Source of the DNA: JAHEEL01 sp964195545
GTDB taxonomy: Bacteria; Actinomycetota; Acidimicrobiia; Spongiisociales; UBA5794
Assembly: GCA_964195545.1 (NCBI GenBank)
Contig: CAXMQQ010000012.1
Span: 1-50,414 of the forward strand
Direction: 5' to 3'
DNA length: 50,414 nucleotides
A program made the position numbers and the translations under genes. The notes below the pieces were generated by a model that saw only the letters and a program-made list of their open reading frames with translations, had not been told where the DNA came from and did not search any database. Below are positions 1 to 7,927 of the stretch, piece by piece (position 1 is the first letter of the stretch; every line of letters starts with the position of its first letter).

Positions 1-140
1 AGATGGTGATGCCTGGTGACAATACGGAGATGACGGTCACGTTGGGGAAGTCGATTGCGATGGATGAGGGTTTGCGTTTCGCGATTCGTGAGGGTGGCCG
101 CACGGTTGGTGCCGGCCGGGTTGTAAAGATCATCAAATAG
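1..140 (+). CDS. tuf: Elongation factor Tu, C-terminal end (partial)
   Basis: The window opens inside a reading frame (first full codon at position 3) that ends at TAG 138-140. The 45 visible residues are the last beta-barrel domain of EF-Tu, with MVMPGDN near the start and the closing GRTVGAGRVVKIIK, which is nearly invariant in EF-Tu. EF-Tu delivers aminoacyl-tRNA to the ribosome as a GTP complex. The GTPase domain lies outside the window. Placement just before rpsJ is the usual actinobacterial str-to-S10 junction. Confidence 0.95.
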   Translation, partial: MVMPGDNTEMTVTLGKSIAMDEGLRFAIREGGRTVGAGRVVKIIK

Positions 141-143
141 AGG

Positions 144-201
144 AAGCTCTGAGCTTTGAGCAGGATCCGTTCTTGCTCGTAGCTCACGGCTCACAGTACG
201 A
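144..201. repeat. Heptanucleotide tandem repeats between tuf and rpsJ
   Basis: Two short runs with 7-bp periodicity lie in the 118-bp tuf-rpsJ gap. The first is aagctct / gagcttt / gagcagg at 144-164. The second is tgctcgt / agctcac / ggctcac / agtacga at 174-201. The GCTC core of the second run is the reverse complement of the GAGC core of the first. The gap otherwise holds the rpsJ ribosome binding site (GAGGAG at 242-247). Confidence 0.75.
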
Positions 202-258
202 GCCATGTACCGGGCCCTTCGGGGCTGCGGGACCAATAGCTGAGGAGAGATCACCAAA

Positions 259-600
259 ATGGCAGACGAGCATCGGATCAGGATCCGACTCAAGGCGTAC
301 GACCACTCGGTCGTCGACGAGTCGGCCCGCAAAATCGCGGAGACCGTGATCCGGACACAAGCAAGAATCAAAGGTCCGGTGCCACTGCCGACCCGCATCC
401 ACCGGTACTGCGTCATTCGTGGTCCGCACGTCGACAAGACGAGCCGCGAGCACTTCGAGATGCGTATCCATAAACGTCTGATCGACATCCTCGAGCCGAC
501 CCCCAAGACCGTCGACGCGCTCATGCGCCTCGACCTCCCGGCCGGCGTTGAAGTGGAGATCAAGACGTGCAGACGATCATTGGTGAGAAACTGGGCATGA
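259..600 (+). CDS. rpsJ: 30S ribosomal protein S10
   Basis: First gene of the S10 operon; 113 residues. The family core runs from RIRIRLKAYDH near the N-terminus through RGPHVDKTSREHFE to PAGVEVEIK. S10 sits in the 30S head and, as NusE, also joins transcription antitermination complexes. Most S10 proteins stop within a residue or two of VEIK. This one runs about 11 residues further (TCRRSLVRNWA) because its stop lies 34 nt inside rplC, so the extra tail is encoded by the rplC start region read in another frame. GAGGAG lies 11 nt before the ATG. Confidence 0.97.
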   Translation: MADEHRIRIRLKAYDHSVVDESARKIAETVIRTQARIKGPVPLPTRIHRYCVIRGPHVDKTSREHFEMRIHKRLIDILEPTPKTVDALMRLDLPAGVEVEIKTCRRSLVRNWA

Positions 601-1205
601 CCCAGATCTTCGATGATGAGAACCGGGCGATCCCGGTGACCGTCATCAAGGCTGGTCCCGTCCACGTGACACAGATCAAGCGACCTGAGACCGACGGCTA
701 TGCCGCGATCCAGATCGCATACAAAGAGATGACGACGAACCGGTCCAATCGCGCCCAGGTCGGACACTTCGCCAAGGCCGGCGTTGCGCCGCACCGGTAC
801 CTCGTCGAAGTGCGAGTCGAGGATCCTGACGAGTTCGAACTCGGCCAGGTGATCACGATCGCAGACGTTCTCGAGGCCGGTCAGCGTGCCGACGCCACGG
901 GGATCTCCAAGGGCAAGGGTTTTGCCGGCGTTATGAAGCGCCACGGCATGAAGGGTCAGGGTGCCAGTCACGGTGTCCACAAGGTCCACCGTGCCCCCGG
1001 CGCAATCGGTGCCTGCGCAACGCCGGCTCGTGTGTTCAAGGGCAAGCGTATGCCGGGACGCATGGGTGGTGACCAGACGACTGTTCTCAATCTCGACGTC
1101 GTCCAGATCGATGCCGAGCGCAACGTGCTGCTCCTCAAGGGTGCCGTCCCCGGCCCCAAAGGCGCCGTCGTGGTCGTGCGAGAGGCGGTGAAGAACCGTG
1201 GCTGA
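567..1205 (+). CDS. rplC: 50S ribosomal protein L3
   Basis: 212 residues from a GTG start at 567; the opening residues QTIIGEKLGMTQIF are the classic L3 N-terminus and fix this start. Later family motifs include SKGKGFAGVMKRHG and GSHG-type glycine/histidine residues in the loop that reaches towards the peptidyl-transferase centre. L3 is an early-assembly 23S rRNA binder. The start lies inside the end of rpsJ and the stop overlaps rplD by 8 nt, so translation of the three genes is probably coupled. Confidence 0.97.
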   Translation: MQTIIGEKLGMTQIFDDENRAIPVTVIKAGPVHVTQIKRPETDGYAAIQIAYKEMTTNRSNRAQVGHFAKAGVAPHRYLVEVRVEDPDEFELGQVITIADVLEAGQRADATGISKGKGFAGVMKRHGMKGQGASHGVHKVHRAPGAIGACATPARVFKGKRMPGRMGGDQTTVLNLDVVQIDAERNVLLLKGAVPGPKGAVVVVREAVKNRG

Positions 1206-1932
1206 TCAACCAACCGCAGAGCTCTATACGGCAGACGGCACCCGCTCGGGTGAGGTCGACCTCAATCCGGACATCTTCGGAATCGAGCCGAACACAGCCG
1301 TGATGCACCAGGTCGTTACCGCCCAACTCGCTGCTGCTCGCGCCGGTACGCACTCGACCAAGACCCGCTCCGAGGTGCGTGGTGGCGGTCGCAAGCCGTG
1401 GCGTCAGAAAGGCCTCGGCCGTGCTCGTCACGGATCGATCCGCGCCCCCCAATGGACCGGCGGTGGGGTCGCTCACGGTCCGAAGCCCCGCGACTATTCC
1501 CAGCGCACCCCCAAGAAGATGAAGCGACTCGCCTTGCGCAGCGCCTTGTCGGTGAGGGCCGCAGAGGGACAGATCAGGGTCGTCGAGAACTTCGGTGTCT
1601 GGGACGATCCGAAGACGAAGAACGCCACGGCGCTTCTCGAGGCGATGGGTGTCACCGGCAAGGTGCTGCTTCTCGCAGAGGACCACGAGCGCCTGGCGAT
1701 CAAGTCGTTCCGGAATATCGACGGCGTTATCGCCTCGAACCTGGGGCAAGCCAACACCTACGACGTGCTCTGGGCCGAAACGATCATCATGTCGAAGGGG
1801 ACGCTGGAACTCGGTCAGAATGTCCCCCGCGGCACTGAAGAACATGCCGCCCAGGTGACAGGTGACAGGGGACAGGCTGCAGAGGAAGTCGCCGCCGCCT
1901 CCGACGAACAGGATGAGGAGGTGGACTCGTGA
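1198..1932 (+). CDS. rplD: 50S ribosomal protein L4, with extended C-terminal tail
   Basis: 244 residues from GTG 1198. The L4 core is clear: the extended rRNA-contacting loop has RSEVRGGGRKPWRQKG and ARHGSIRAPQWTGGG, followed by the globular domain. L4 lines the exit tunnel and in many bacteria also represses its own operon. The protein is about 35-40 residues longer than typical L4. The extra tail (from about residue 215) is acidic and low in complexity, and its first part is encoded by a 7-bp tandem repeat at 1854-1881. The tail is probably disordered and dispensable. rplW starts within the stop codon. Confidence 0.96.
   Translation: MADQPTAELYTADGTRSGEVDLNPDIFGIEPNTAVMHQVVTAQLAAARAGTHSTKTRSEVRGGGRKPWRQKGLGRARHGSIRAPQWTGGGVAHGPKPRDYSQRTPKKMKRLALRSALSVRAAEGQIRVVENFGVWDDPKTKNATALLEAMGVTGKVLLLAEDHERLAIKSFRNIDGVIASNLGQANTYDVLWAETIIMSKGTLELGQNVPRGTEEHAAQVTGDRGQAAEEVAAASDEQDEEVDS
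1854..1881. repeat. Heptanucleotide repeat inside the 3' end of rplD
   Basis: Four 7-bp units in register: GGTGACA, GGTGACA, GGGGACA, GGCTGCA. They encode the stretch around QVTGDRGQAA in the L4 tail. The period matches the intergenic heptad arrays elsewhere in this window, but here the array has been absorbed into a coding sequence. Confidence 0.8.
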
Positions 1933-2216
1933 AGAATCCACGGGACATCATCTTCGAACCGATCGTGTCCGAGAAGTCATACGACCTCATCGAAGACGAG
2001 AACACCTACACGTTCGTAGTCGACCGACGGGCGAACAAGACCGAAATCAAGCAGGCCGTCTCATCGATCTTCGATGTGAAGGTCGTGTCTGTGAACACGA
2101 TGAACCGCAAGGGCAAGCTCAAGCGAACCGGCTACGTGCTCGGTAAGCGCAAGGACACGAAGCGTGCCCTTGTGAAGCTCGCCGACGGCGACAAGATCGA
2201 CATCTTCGAGGTATAG
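1929..2216 (+). CDS. rplW: 50S ribosomal protein L23
   Basis: 95 residues from GTG 1929, which overlaps the rplD stop (GTGA). Family features are PIVSEKSYDLIE near the N-terminus, YTFVVDRRANKTEIKQAV and the conserved NTMNRKGKLKR loop. L23 sits at the tunnel exit, where it docks trigger factor and SRP. The four codons after its stop separate it from rplB. Confidence 0.96.
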   Translation: MKNPRDIIFEPIVSEKSYDLIEDENTYTFVVDRRANKTEIKQAVSSIFDVKVVSVNTMNRKGKLKRTGYVLGKRKDTKRALVKLADGDKIDIFEV

Positions 2217-2220
2217 CGAC

Positions 2221-3054
2221 ATGGGTGTAAAGAAACTCAAGCCAACTTCGCCGGGCCGCCGGTTCCAGACCGTCTCCGACTTCGAGACCATCACGAAGTC
2301 GAAGCCGGAGAAGAGCCTCCTGGCGAAGCAGAAACGGTCTTCCGGCCGCAACTCATACGGCCGCATCACATCGCGTCACCGCGGTGGTGGTCACAAGCGG
2401 CGCTACCGGGTCATCGACTTCCGGCGTGCCAAGGACGGGATTCCCGCCAAGGTCGCAGCGATCGAGTACGACCCGAACCGCAATGCCCGCATCGCGTTGC
2501 TCCACTACGTCGACGGAGAGAAGCGATACATCCTCGCTCCCCTCAAGGTCGAAGTAGGGGACATGCTCGAATCCGGCTCATCGGCGGACATCCGCTCGGG
2601 GAACGCGTTACCACTTCGCAACATCCCGACCGGCACGGTCGTCCATGCCGTCGAACTCCGTCCCGGTGGCGGTGCCAAGATGGGCCGCTCAGCAGGCACA
2701 GCGATCCAGCTCATGTCCAAGGAAGGCAAGTACGCCCTTGTGCGGCTGCCCTCTGGCGAGATGCGCCAGGTTCTGCTCGACTGCAGAGCGACCGTCGGCC
2801 AGGTCGGCAACCCCGACGCAGAGCTGGTCAAGATCGGCAAGGCAGGTCGCAACCGCTGGAAGGGCAAGCGTCCACAGTCGCGCGGTGTCGTCATGAACCC
2901 GGTCGACCACCCCCTCGGTGGTGGTGAAGGCCGTAGCTCGGGTGGCCGCCACCCGGTCAGTCCATGGGGCAAGCCGGAAGGACGCACCCGCAAGAAGAAG
3001 AAAGCCAGCGACAAGTACATCGTGCGCAGGCGAAGCAAGAAGGGTCGGAGGTAG
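2221..3054 (+). CDS. rplB: 50S ribosomal protein L2
   Basis: 277 residues, normal for L2. Signature segments are GRNSYGRITSRHRGGGHKRRYR in the N-terminal half (two adjoining motifs), the SH3-like barrel, and the C-terminal GVVMNPVDHPLGGGEGRSSGG with the conserved histidine near the peptidyl-transferase centre. L2 is needed for subunit association and peptidyl transfer. ATG 2221 lies 4 nt after the rplW stop, in the same operon. Confidence 0.98.
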   Translation: MGVKKLKPTSPGRRFQTVSDFETITKSKPEKSLLAKQKRSSGRNSYGRITSRHRGGGHKRRYRVIDFRRAKDGIPAKVAAIEYDPNRNARIALLHYVDGEKRYILAPLKVEVGDMLESGSSADIRSGNALPLRNIPTGTVVHAVELRPGGGAKMGRSAGTAIQLMSKEGKYALVRLPSGEMRQVLLDCRATVGQVGNPDAELVKIGKAGRNRWKGKRPQSRGVVMNPVDHPLGGGEGRSSGGRHPVSPWGKPEGRTRKKKKASDKYIVRRRSKKGRR

Positions 3055-3057
3055 ACC

Positions 3058-3339
3058 ATGGCGAGGAGCCTGAAGAAGGGGCCGTTCGTCGACGAGCACC
3101 TCCTACGAAAAATCGAATCGGCGAACGCCGGTGACGATAAGCGAGTGATCCGGACATGGAGCCGGCGATCGACGATCACGCCCGAGATGGTGAGCCTCAC
3201 CATCGCGGTGCATGACGGGCGCAAGCACGTACCCGTCTACATCAGCGAGTCGATGGTCGGACACAAGCTCGGCGAGTTCGCTCCAACCCGGACGTTCCGG
3301 GGACACGCGATGAGCGAGAAAGCAGCGAGGAAGCGATGA
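3058..3339 (+). CDS. rpsS: 30S ribosomal protein S19
   Basis: 93 residues, the standard length. It begins with ARSLKKGPFVDEHLL and ends with EFAPTRTFRGH, both hallmarks of S19. It binds the 30S head next to S13 and contacts the A-site finger. The stop overlaps the rplV start by 4 nt (ATGA). Confidence 0.98.
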   Translation: MARSLKKGPFVDEHLLRKIESANAGDDKRVIRTWSRRSTITPEMVSLTIAVHDGRKHVPVYISESMVGHKLGEFAPTRTFRGHAMSEKAARKR

Positions 3340-3680
3340 AGGCCCACGCAAAAGCCAGGCACGTGCGGCAGTCGCCGTACAAGGTGCGGCGGGTGCTGGA
3401 TCTCGTCCGAGGTCTCCCGGTTGACGAGGCCCGCGTCGTGCTGAAGCACACGCCACGTCGCGCTGCCGACCCGATCCTCAAGTGCCTCGATTCGGCCGTT
3501 GCCAACGCGGAACACAATCTCGCCGCAGACTCAGAAGAGCTCGTCGTTGCCGAGGCGTACGCCGACGAGGGACCGACCCTCAAGCGTTGGCGCCCGCGTG
3601 CCAGAGGCCGCGCGACGCGGATCCTCAAACGCACAAGCCATATCACGATCATCATCGCAGACACGGAGGAGGACGCCTGA
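3336..3680 (+). CDS. rplV: 50S ribosomal protein L22
   Basis: 114 residues. The N-terminal half has VRQSPYKVRRVLDLVRG, and the C-terminal half has the long beta-hairpin (RWRPRARGRATRILKRTSHI) that lines the exit tunnel, where macrolide-resistance changes occur in other bacteria. Start and stop overlap rpsS and rpsC by a few nucleotides. Confidence 0.97.
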   Translation: MKAHAKARHVRQSPYKVRRVLDLVRGLPVDEARVVLKHTPRRAADPILKCLDSAVANAEHNLAADSEELVVAEAYADEGPTLKRWRPRARGRATRILKRTSHITIIIADTEEDA

Positions 3681-5110
3681 TGGGCCAGAAGATCCATCCC
3701 TACGGCCTGCGGCTCGGAATCGTCACCGACTGGAAGTCTCGCTGGTACAGCGAGAAGAACTACGCCACTCAGGTCAACGAAGACCAGAAGATCCGGAAGT
3801 ACCTGCGCGACGAATTGACGCGCGGTGCCGTTTCGCGGATCGATATCGAGCGTATCGGTGACAAGAAGGTCCAGATCGACATCCACACCGGGCGTCCCGG
3901 CGTGGTTATCGGTCGTGGCGGCTCGGAAGCCGAACGGCTCCGCAGCGGCCTCGAGGACCTGACGAGTCGCAACGTCAAGTTCAACGTCATCGAAGTATCG
4001 AATCCTGAGCTCGATGCCCAACTTCTCGCTCGCAGCGTCGCGGACCAGCTCGAGGGTCGGGTCGCATTCAGGCGCGCGATGAAGCGCACCGTGACCACCG
4101 CCATGAAGGCGGGTGCCGAAGGCGTTCGCGTCCAGGCGCAGGGTCGTCTCGGTGGAGCCGACATGGGGCGCCGCGAGTGGTACCTCGAAGGGCGCGTGCC
4201 GTTGCATACGCTCCGGGCCGACATCGACTACGGCGTCGCCACAGCACGCACGTCCGTTGGTGCCGTCGGCATCAAGGTGTGGGTGTACCGCGGAGACCTG
4301 CTCACCTCGGTCACTGCACGCAACGAGAAGATCGCCGCTGAGGCACGTCTCGCCGCAGGCGGACCTGCCCAGCGACGTCGTCGCTCAGCGCGATCTCGCG
4401 CCGAAGCAGCAGCGGGTGAGTCCGGTGGCAAGCGCCTCATCGAGGCCGGCGGTGGCAAGCGCCCCGTCGAGTCCGGTGCCGGCAAGAAGGGCGGCAAGCG
4501 CCTGATCGAAGCCGGTGGAGGCAGGCGCAAGCCCACGACCAGTGACGCGGCTGCTGAGTTCGAAGAGGCCAAGCAGGCCACCGCAGATGCCATCGAAGAG
4601 GCGGCCGTCGTTGCGGATGTCGCGGCGGTTGTTGCCGACGAAGCGGCCGTCGAAGCCGTGGTTGAAGCCGTCGTCGCCGAAGAGGCAGCCGTTGAGGCAG
4701 TCGAGACGGCGGTTGTCGCAGAAGAGATCGCCGAGGAAGCCGAAGTCGAAGCAGTCATCGCTGAGGCCGTCGCTGAAGTTGCGATCGAAGAGGCAGTCAT
4801 CGCTGAGGCCGTCGCTGAGGAGACCGGATCCACAGAGGACGTCGTTGATGCAGTGATCGCAGAGGAGATCGCAGAAGAAGCCGTCGCTGAAGCTTCGGTC
4901 GCCGAAGCGGTTGCCGACGTCGCAGAAGAGATCGCTGACGCCGCCGACGAAGCCGCTGTCGAGGCCGTCACCGAAGCTGTCGAGGCCGATGAAGAGGCAC
5001 TCGATGCAGTCGAGACGGCAGTCGAAACCGAAGCAGTCGCCGAGGTTCTCGACGAGGCAGCCGCCGAGGTTGCAGCCGACACGGCCGAAGACACCGAAGG
5101 AGGTGCGTGA
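3680..5110 (+). CDS. rpsC: 30S ribosomal protein S3 with ~260-residue C-terminal extension
   Basis: 476 residues; bacterial S3 is usually 210-280. Residues 1-210 are a normal S3: MGQKIHPYGLRLG, a KH domain with GRPGVVIGRGG, and GRLGGADMGRREWYLEGRVP. Residues about 228-284 are a basic linker containing GGKRLIEAGGG twice. Residues about 285-476 are almost only Ala, Val, Glu, Ile and Asp in short degenerate repeats such as EAVIAEAVAE. The start (TGATG overlap with rplV) is fixed by the conserved N-terminus. S3 forms the mRNA entry tunnel with S4 and S5, so the tail should project from the solvent side near mRNA entry. Its function is unknown. Confidence 0.95.
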   Translation: MGQKIHPYGLRLGIVTDWKSRWYSEKNYATQVNEDQKIRKYLRDELTRGAVSRIDIERIGDKKVQIDIHTGRPGVVIGRGGSEAERLRSGLEDLTSRNVKFNVIEVSNPELDAQLLARSVADQLEGRVAFRRAMKRTVTTAMKAGAEGVRVQAQGRLGGADMGRREWYLEGRVPLHTLRADIDYGVATARTSVGAVGIKVWVYRGDLLTSVTARNEKIAAEARLAAGGPAQRRRRSARSRAEAAAGESGGKRLIEAGGGKRPVESGAGKKGGKRLIEAGGGRRKPTTSDAAAEFEEAKQATADAIEEAAVVADVAAVVADEAAVEAVVEAVVAEEAAVEAVETAVVAEEIAEEAEVEAVIAEAVAEVAIEEAVIAEAVAEETGSTEDVVDAVIAEEIAEEAVAEASVAEAVADVAEEIADAADEAAVEAVTEAVEADEEALDAVETAVETEAVAEVLDEAAAEVAADTAEDTEGGA

Positions 5111-5112
5111 GG

Positions 5113-5526
5113 ATGTTGATGCCGAAGCGCACCAAGTACCGGAAGGTCCAGACGGGCCGCATGAGGGGGAAGGCGAAGGGCGGGGCAAAAGTCTCGTTCG
5201 GCGAGTATGGCCTTCAGGCGCAAGAGCCCGGGTGGATCACTGCTCGCCAGATCGAGGCGGCTCGTGTCGCGATGACCCGAAAGATCAAGCGTGGCGGAAA
5301 GGTCTGGATCACGATCTTCCCGGACAAGCCGATCACCGAAAAACCTGCTGAGACCCGCATGGGTTCCGGCAAGGGCAACCCGGAGTATTGGGTCGCCGTC
5401 ATCAAGCCCGGGCGCGTGATGTTCGAGATGGCTGGCGTGGACGAGGAACTGGCGCGTGAAGCCATGCGCCTGGCTGCTCACAAACTGCCCATCAAGACCA
5501 AGTTCGTCAGGCGGGAGGACGTATGA
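5113..5526 (+). CDS. rplP: 50S ribosomal protein L16
   Basis: 137 residues beginning MLMPKRTKYRKVQ, the usual L16 start. AGGAGG at 5098-5103 lies 9 nt before ATG 5113. An in-frame GTG at 5107 would leave only 3 nt, so 5113 is preferred. GRMRGKAKGG and the later MGSGKGNPEYWVAVIKPGRVMFE stretch (two adjoining motifs) are typical. L16 sits beside the A-site tRNA and completes late 50S assembly. Confidence 0.96.
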   Translation: MLMPKRTKYRKVQTGRMRGKAKGGAKVSFGEYGLQAQEPGWITARQIEAARVAMTRKIKRGGKVWITIFPDKPITEKPAETRMGSGKGNPEYWVAVIKPGRVMFEMAGVDEELAREAMRLAAHKLPIKTKFVRREDV

Positions 5527-5741
5527 ATACGGTCGACCTCCGGAAGCTGAGCTACGCAGAGCTGCAGGAGCAGCTCGAATCTGGCAAAGAGGAGCTATTC
5601 AACTTGCGGTTCCAAATCGTCACGAATCAGCTCGACAACACAGCACGGATCAAAGAAGTGCGGCACAACGTCGCTCGCGTCAAGACCCTGATGCGGGAGC
5701 AAGAGATCGCCGCTTGGAACAAACAGCAGGAGGAGGCGTAG
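5523..5741 (+). CDS. rpmC: 50S ribosomal protein L29
   Basis: 72 residues, an alpha-helical hairpin typical of L29: LRKLSYAELQEQLES, then KEELFNLRFQ and NTARIKEVRHNVARVKT. L29 borders the tunnel exit next to L23. It overlaps rplP by 4 nt and abuts rpsQ directly (TAG then ATG). Confidence 0.95.
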   Translation: MNTVDLRKLSYAELQEQLESGKEELFNLRFQIVTNQLDNTARIKEVRHNVARVKTLMREQEIAAWNKQQEEA

Positions 5742-5996
5742 ATGGAACGGGGACGCCGCAAGATACGCGTCGGGGTCGTCGTTTCGGACGCCAGGGACAA
5801 GACGGTCACCGTCGAGGTCCGCGACTCCAAGCGACACCCGAAGTACGGCAAGACCGTGCCGGTGCGGAAGCGATTCCACGCCCACGATGAAGCGAACGAC
5901 GCCCATGTCGGAGATACGGTACGGATCGTCGAGACCCGCCCGATTTCAAAGTCGAAGCACTGGCGTGTCGACGAGGTCGTGGAGCGTGCGAGATGA
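5742..5996 (+). CDS. rpsQ: 30S ribosomal protein S17
   Basis: 84 residues. RKIRVGVVVSDARDKTVTVEV is the S17 OB-fold start (two adjoining motifs), followed by HPKYGKTVPVRKRFHAHDE and the closing RPISKSKHWRV. S17 is a primary 16S rRNA binder in the 30S body. It directly follows the rpmC stop, with AGGAGG just upstream inside rpmC. Confidence 0.96.
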   Translation: MERGRRKIRVGVVVSDARDKTVTVEVRDSKRHPKYGKTVPVRKRFHAHDEANDAHVGDTVRIVETRPISKSKHWRVDEVVERAR

Positions 5997-6361
5997 TCCA
6001 ACAGGAGTCCAGGCTCAGGGTTGCCGATAACACCGGTGCCAAAGAGGTCCTGGTCATCCGCGTGCTCGGAGGATCGGGCAGGCGCTATGGCAGCCTCGGC
6101 GATACCGTCGTGGCCACGGTCAAGGATGCCACACCCGGCGGAACCGTGAAGAAGGGTGAGGTCGTCAAAGCCGTGGTCGTGCGGACCAAGAAGGAGAACC
6201 GTCGCTCCGACGGGACCTACATCCGCTTTGATGACAACGCCTGCGTGCTCATCAACGACCAGCAGCAGCCTCGCGGCACCCGGATCTTCGGACCGGTTGG
6301 ACGTGAACTGCGCGACAAGAAGTTCATGCGAATCGTATCGCTGGCACCGGAGGTGCTGTGA
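5993..6361 (+). CDS. rplN: 50S ribosomal protein L14
   Basis: 122 residues, the standard length. MIQQESRLRVADNTGAKEV is the canonical start, and RPDGTYIRFDDNA- and GTRIFGPVGRELR-type motifs follow. L14 lies at the subunit interface, forming intersubunit bridges and the docking site of silencing factor RsfS. It overlaps rpsQ by 4 nt. Confidence 0.98.
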   Translation: MIQQESRLRVADNTGAKEVLVIRVLGGSGRRYGSLGDTVVATVKDATPGGTVKKGEVVKAVVVRTKKENRRSDGTYIRFDDNACVLINDQQQPRGTRIFGPVGRELRDKKFMRIVSLAPEVL

Positions 6362-6666
6362 TGAAACTGAAGAAGGGCGACACCGTGATGGTCATCACGG
6401 GCAAGGACGCCGGCACCGAGAGCAAGATCGCCAAGGTCTTTCCCTCGCGCAACAGGATCATCGTCGAAGGCGTCGCCACAGCGAAGCGTTCCCAGCGAGC
6501 CACCGGACAGACCATGCAGGGTGGAATCATCGACAAGGACATGCCGATCGACGCGTCCAACGTCATGATCGTCTGCACAGACTGCGGTCCAACTCGCATC
6601 GGCGCACGTTTCGACGACGAAGGTCGCAAGTACCGCACGTGTCGCAAGTGTGGAGGTGAGCTCTGA
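6361..6666 (+). CDS. rplX: 50S ribosomal protein L24 with C-terminal zinc-ribbon cysteines
   Basis: 101 residues from ATG 6361; a GTG three bases earlier (6358) is possible, but ribosome binding site spacing (GGAGG 6349-6353) favours 6361. The KOW motif is at the start (KKGDTVMVITGKDAG). The C-terminus keeps two CxxC pairs, CTDC and CRKC, separated by about 17 residues, predicting a small zinc ribbon that many actinobacterial L24 proteins have lost. L24 starts 50S assembly. Confidence 0.95.
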   Translation: MKLKKGDTVMVITGKDAGTESKIAKVFPSRNRIIVEGVATAKRSQRATGQTMQGGIIDKDMPIDASNVMIVCTDCGPTRIGARFDDEGRKYRTCRKCGGEL

Positions 6667-7223
6667 TGGCCCCTCGTCTCAAGGAGAAGTACGACAACGA
6701 GATCGCTACTCAACTCAAGAAGGATCTCGGTCTTGAGAATGCGATGCAGGTTCCCCGTCTGTTGAAGATCGTGGTGAACATGGGCGTCGGTGACGCCGCC
6801 CAGGATGCCAAATTGATGGACTCGGCCGTCGAAGACCTGCGGATCATCACCGGGCAGCAGCCCAAGGTGATGCTCGCACGGAAGTCGATCTCGAACTTCA
6901 AGCTCCGCGAGGGGGTTCCGGTCGGAGCGTCGGTGACGCTGCGCGGTGCCCGGATGTGGGAGTTCCTCGACCGCCTCATCGCCACGGCGATTCCGCGAAT
7001 CAGGGACTTCCGCGGCTTGAATCCGAACGGGTTCGACGGTCGTGGCAACTACAACTTCGGCGTCACCGAACAGTTGATCTTCCCCGAAATCGACTACGAC
7101 AAGGTTTCCACAGTCCGCGGCATGGACATTGCGTTCGTGACAACGGCAGCAACCGACGAGCAAGGCAGGGCGTTACTCGATGCTTTCGGGTTCCCGTTCC
7201 GCCGTCAACAGGTAGGTGTGTGA
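6666..7223 (+). CDS. rplE: 50S ribosomal protein L5
   Basis: 185 residues. Features are MQVPRLLKIVVNMGVGDA, the ITGQQPKVMLARKSISNFKL region and GNYNFGVTEQLIFPEIDYDK. L5 binds 5S rRNA and contacts P-site tRNA and S13. Its start overlaps the rplX stop (TGATG) and its stop overlaps rpsN. Confidence 0.97.
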   Translation: MAPRLKEKYDNEIATQLKKDLGLENAMQVPRLLKIVVNMGVGDAAQDAKLMDSAVEDLRIITGQQPKVMLARKSISNFKLREGVPVGASVTLRGARMWEFLDRLIATAIPRIRDFRGLNPNGFDGRGNYNFGVTEQLIFPEIDYDKVSTVRGMDIAFVTTAATDEQGRALLDAFGFPFRRQQVGV

Positions 7224-7528
7224 TGGCGAAGACATCGAAGGTCGCCAAGAACAATAAGCGAAGAGTGATCATCGACCGATACGCCGAGCGACGTGCGGAA
7301 CTCATCGTGGTCATCAAGGACCCGAAGGCCTCGTACGAGGACAAGCGCGAGGCGTATCAGAAGATCGCCAAGATGCCCCGCGATGCGAGCGCAACCCGCT
7401 ATCGCAATCGCTGTGGCGTCACGGGCCGTCCCCGTGGGTACTTCCGGAAGTTCGGGATGTCGCGTATAACGCTCCGTGATCTCGCTCACAACGGTGAGCT
7501 TCCCGGCGTGAGAAAGGCTTCGTGGTAG
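7223..7528 (+). CDS. rpsN: 30S ribosomal protein S14, zinc-free long form
   Basis: 101 residues. This is the long S14 paralogue without zinc cysteines: the C-terminal core reads RNRCGVTGRPRGYFRKFG with a single Cys instead of the CxxC...CxxC of the short form. Many actinobacteria carry the zinc form at this spc position and keep the long form elsewhere, so the choice here is mildly notable. S14 binds the 30S head near S3 and S10. Confidence 0.95.
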   Translation: MAKTSKVAKNNKRRVIIDRYAERRAELIVVIKDPKASYEDKREAYQKIAKMPRDASATRYRNRCGVTGRPRGYFRKFGMSRITLRDLAHNGELPGVRKASW

Positions 7529-7530
7529 TC

Positions 7531-7926
7531 ATGCAGTCTGATCCCATAGCCGACATGCTCACTCGGATCCGCAACGCCAACACGGCCTTGCATCCTGAGG
7601 CCACGATGCCGTCGTCGAAGTTGAAAGAACAGGTCGCCCGCATTCTCTCAGAAGAGGGATTCATCGACGGATACAAGGTCGAAGATGCGCGGGTCGGCAA
7701 GGAGCTCACCGTGAGACTCCGCTACGACAAAGAGCGCCAGCCGGTCTTGACCGGTATCAAGCGAATCTCGAAGCCGGGTCGTCGCGTCTACTCGGGCGGA
7801 TCCGACGTCCGCCGCGTTCGCGGTGGGATCGGCATTGCGATCGTGTCGACGTCGGATGGCGTCATGACCGACCGCGAGGCGCGTAAGCGCAACGTCGGCG
7901 GCGAAATTCTCTGTGAGGTGTGGTGA
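7531..7926 (+). CDS. rpsH: 30S ribosomal protein S8
   Basis: 131 residues from ATG 7531 (MQSDPIADMLTRIRNA). An in-frame GTG at 7522 overlaps the rpsN stop. The likely ribosome binding site AGAAAGG at 7511-7517 aligns better with 7531. The C-terminus has GGIGIAIVSTSDGVMTDREA, the RNA-binding core. S8 binds 16S helix 21 and represses the spc operon in some bacteria. Confidence 0.95.
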   Translation: MQSDPIADMLTRIRNANTALHPEATMPSSKLKEQVARILSEEGFIDGYKVEDARVGKELTVRLRYDKERQPVLTGIKRISKPGRRVYSGGSDVRRVRGGIGIAIVSTSDGVMTDREARKRNVGGEILCEVW

Positions 7927-7927
7927 C

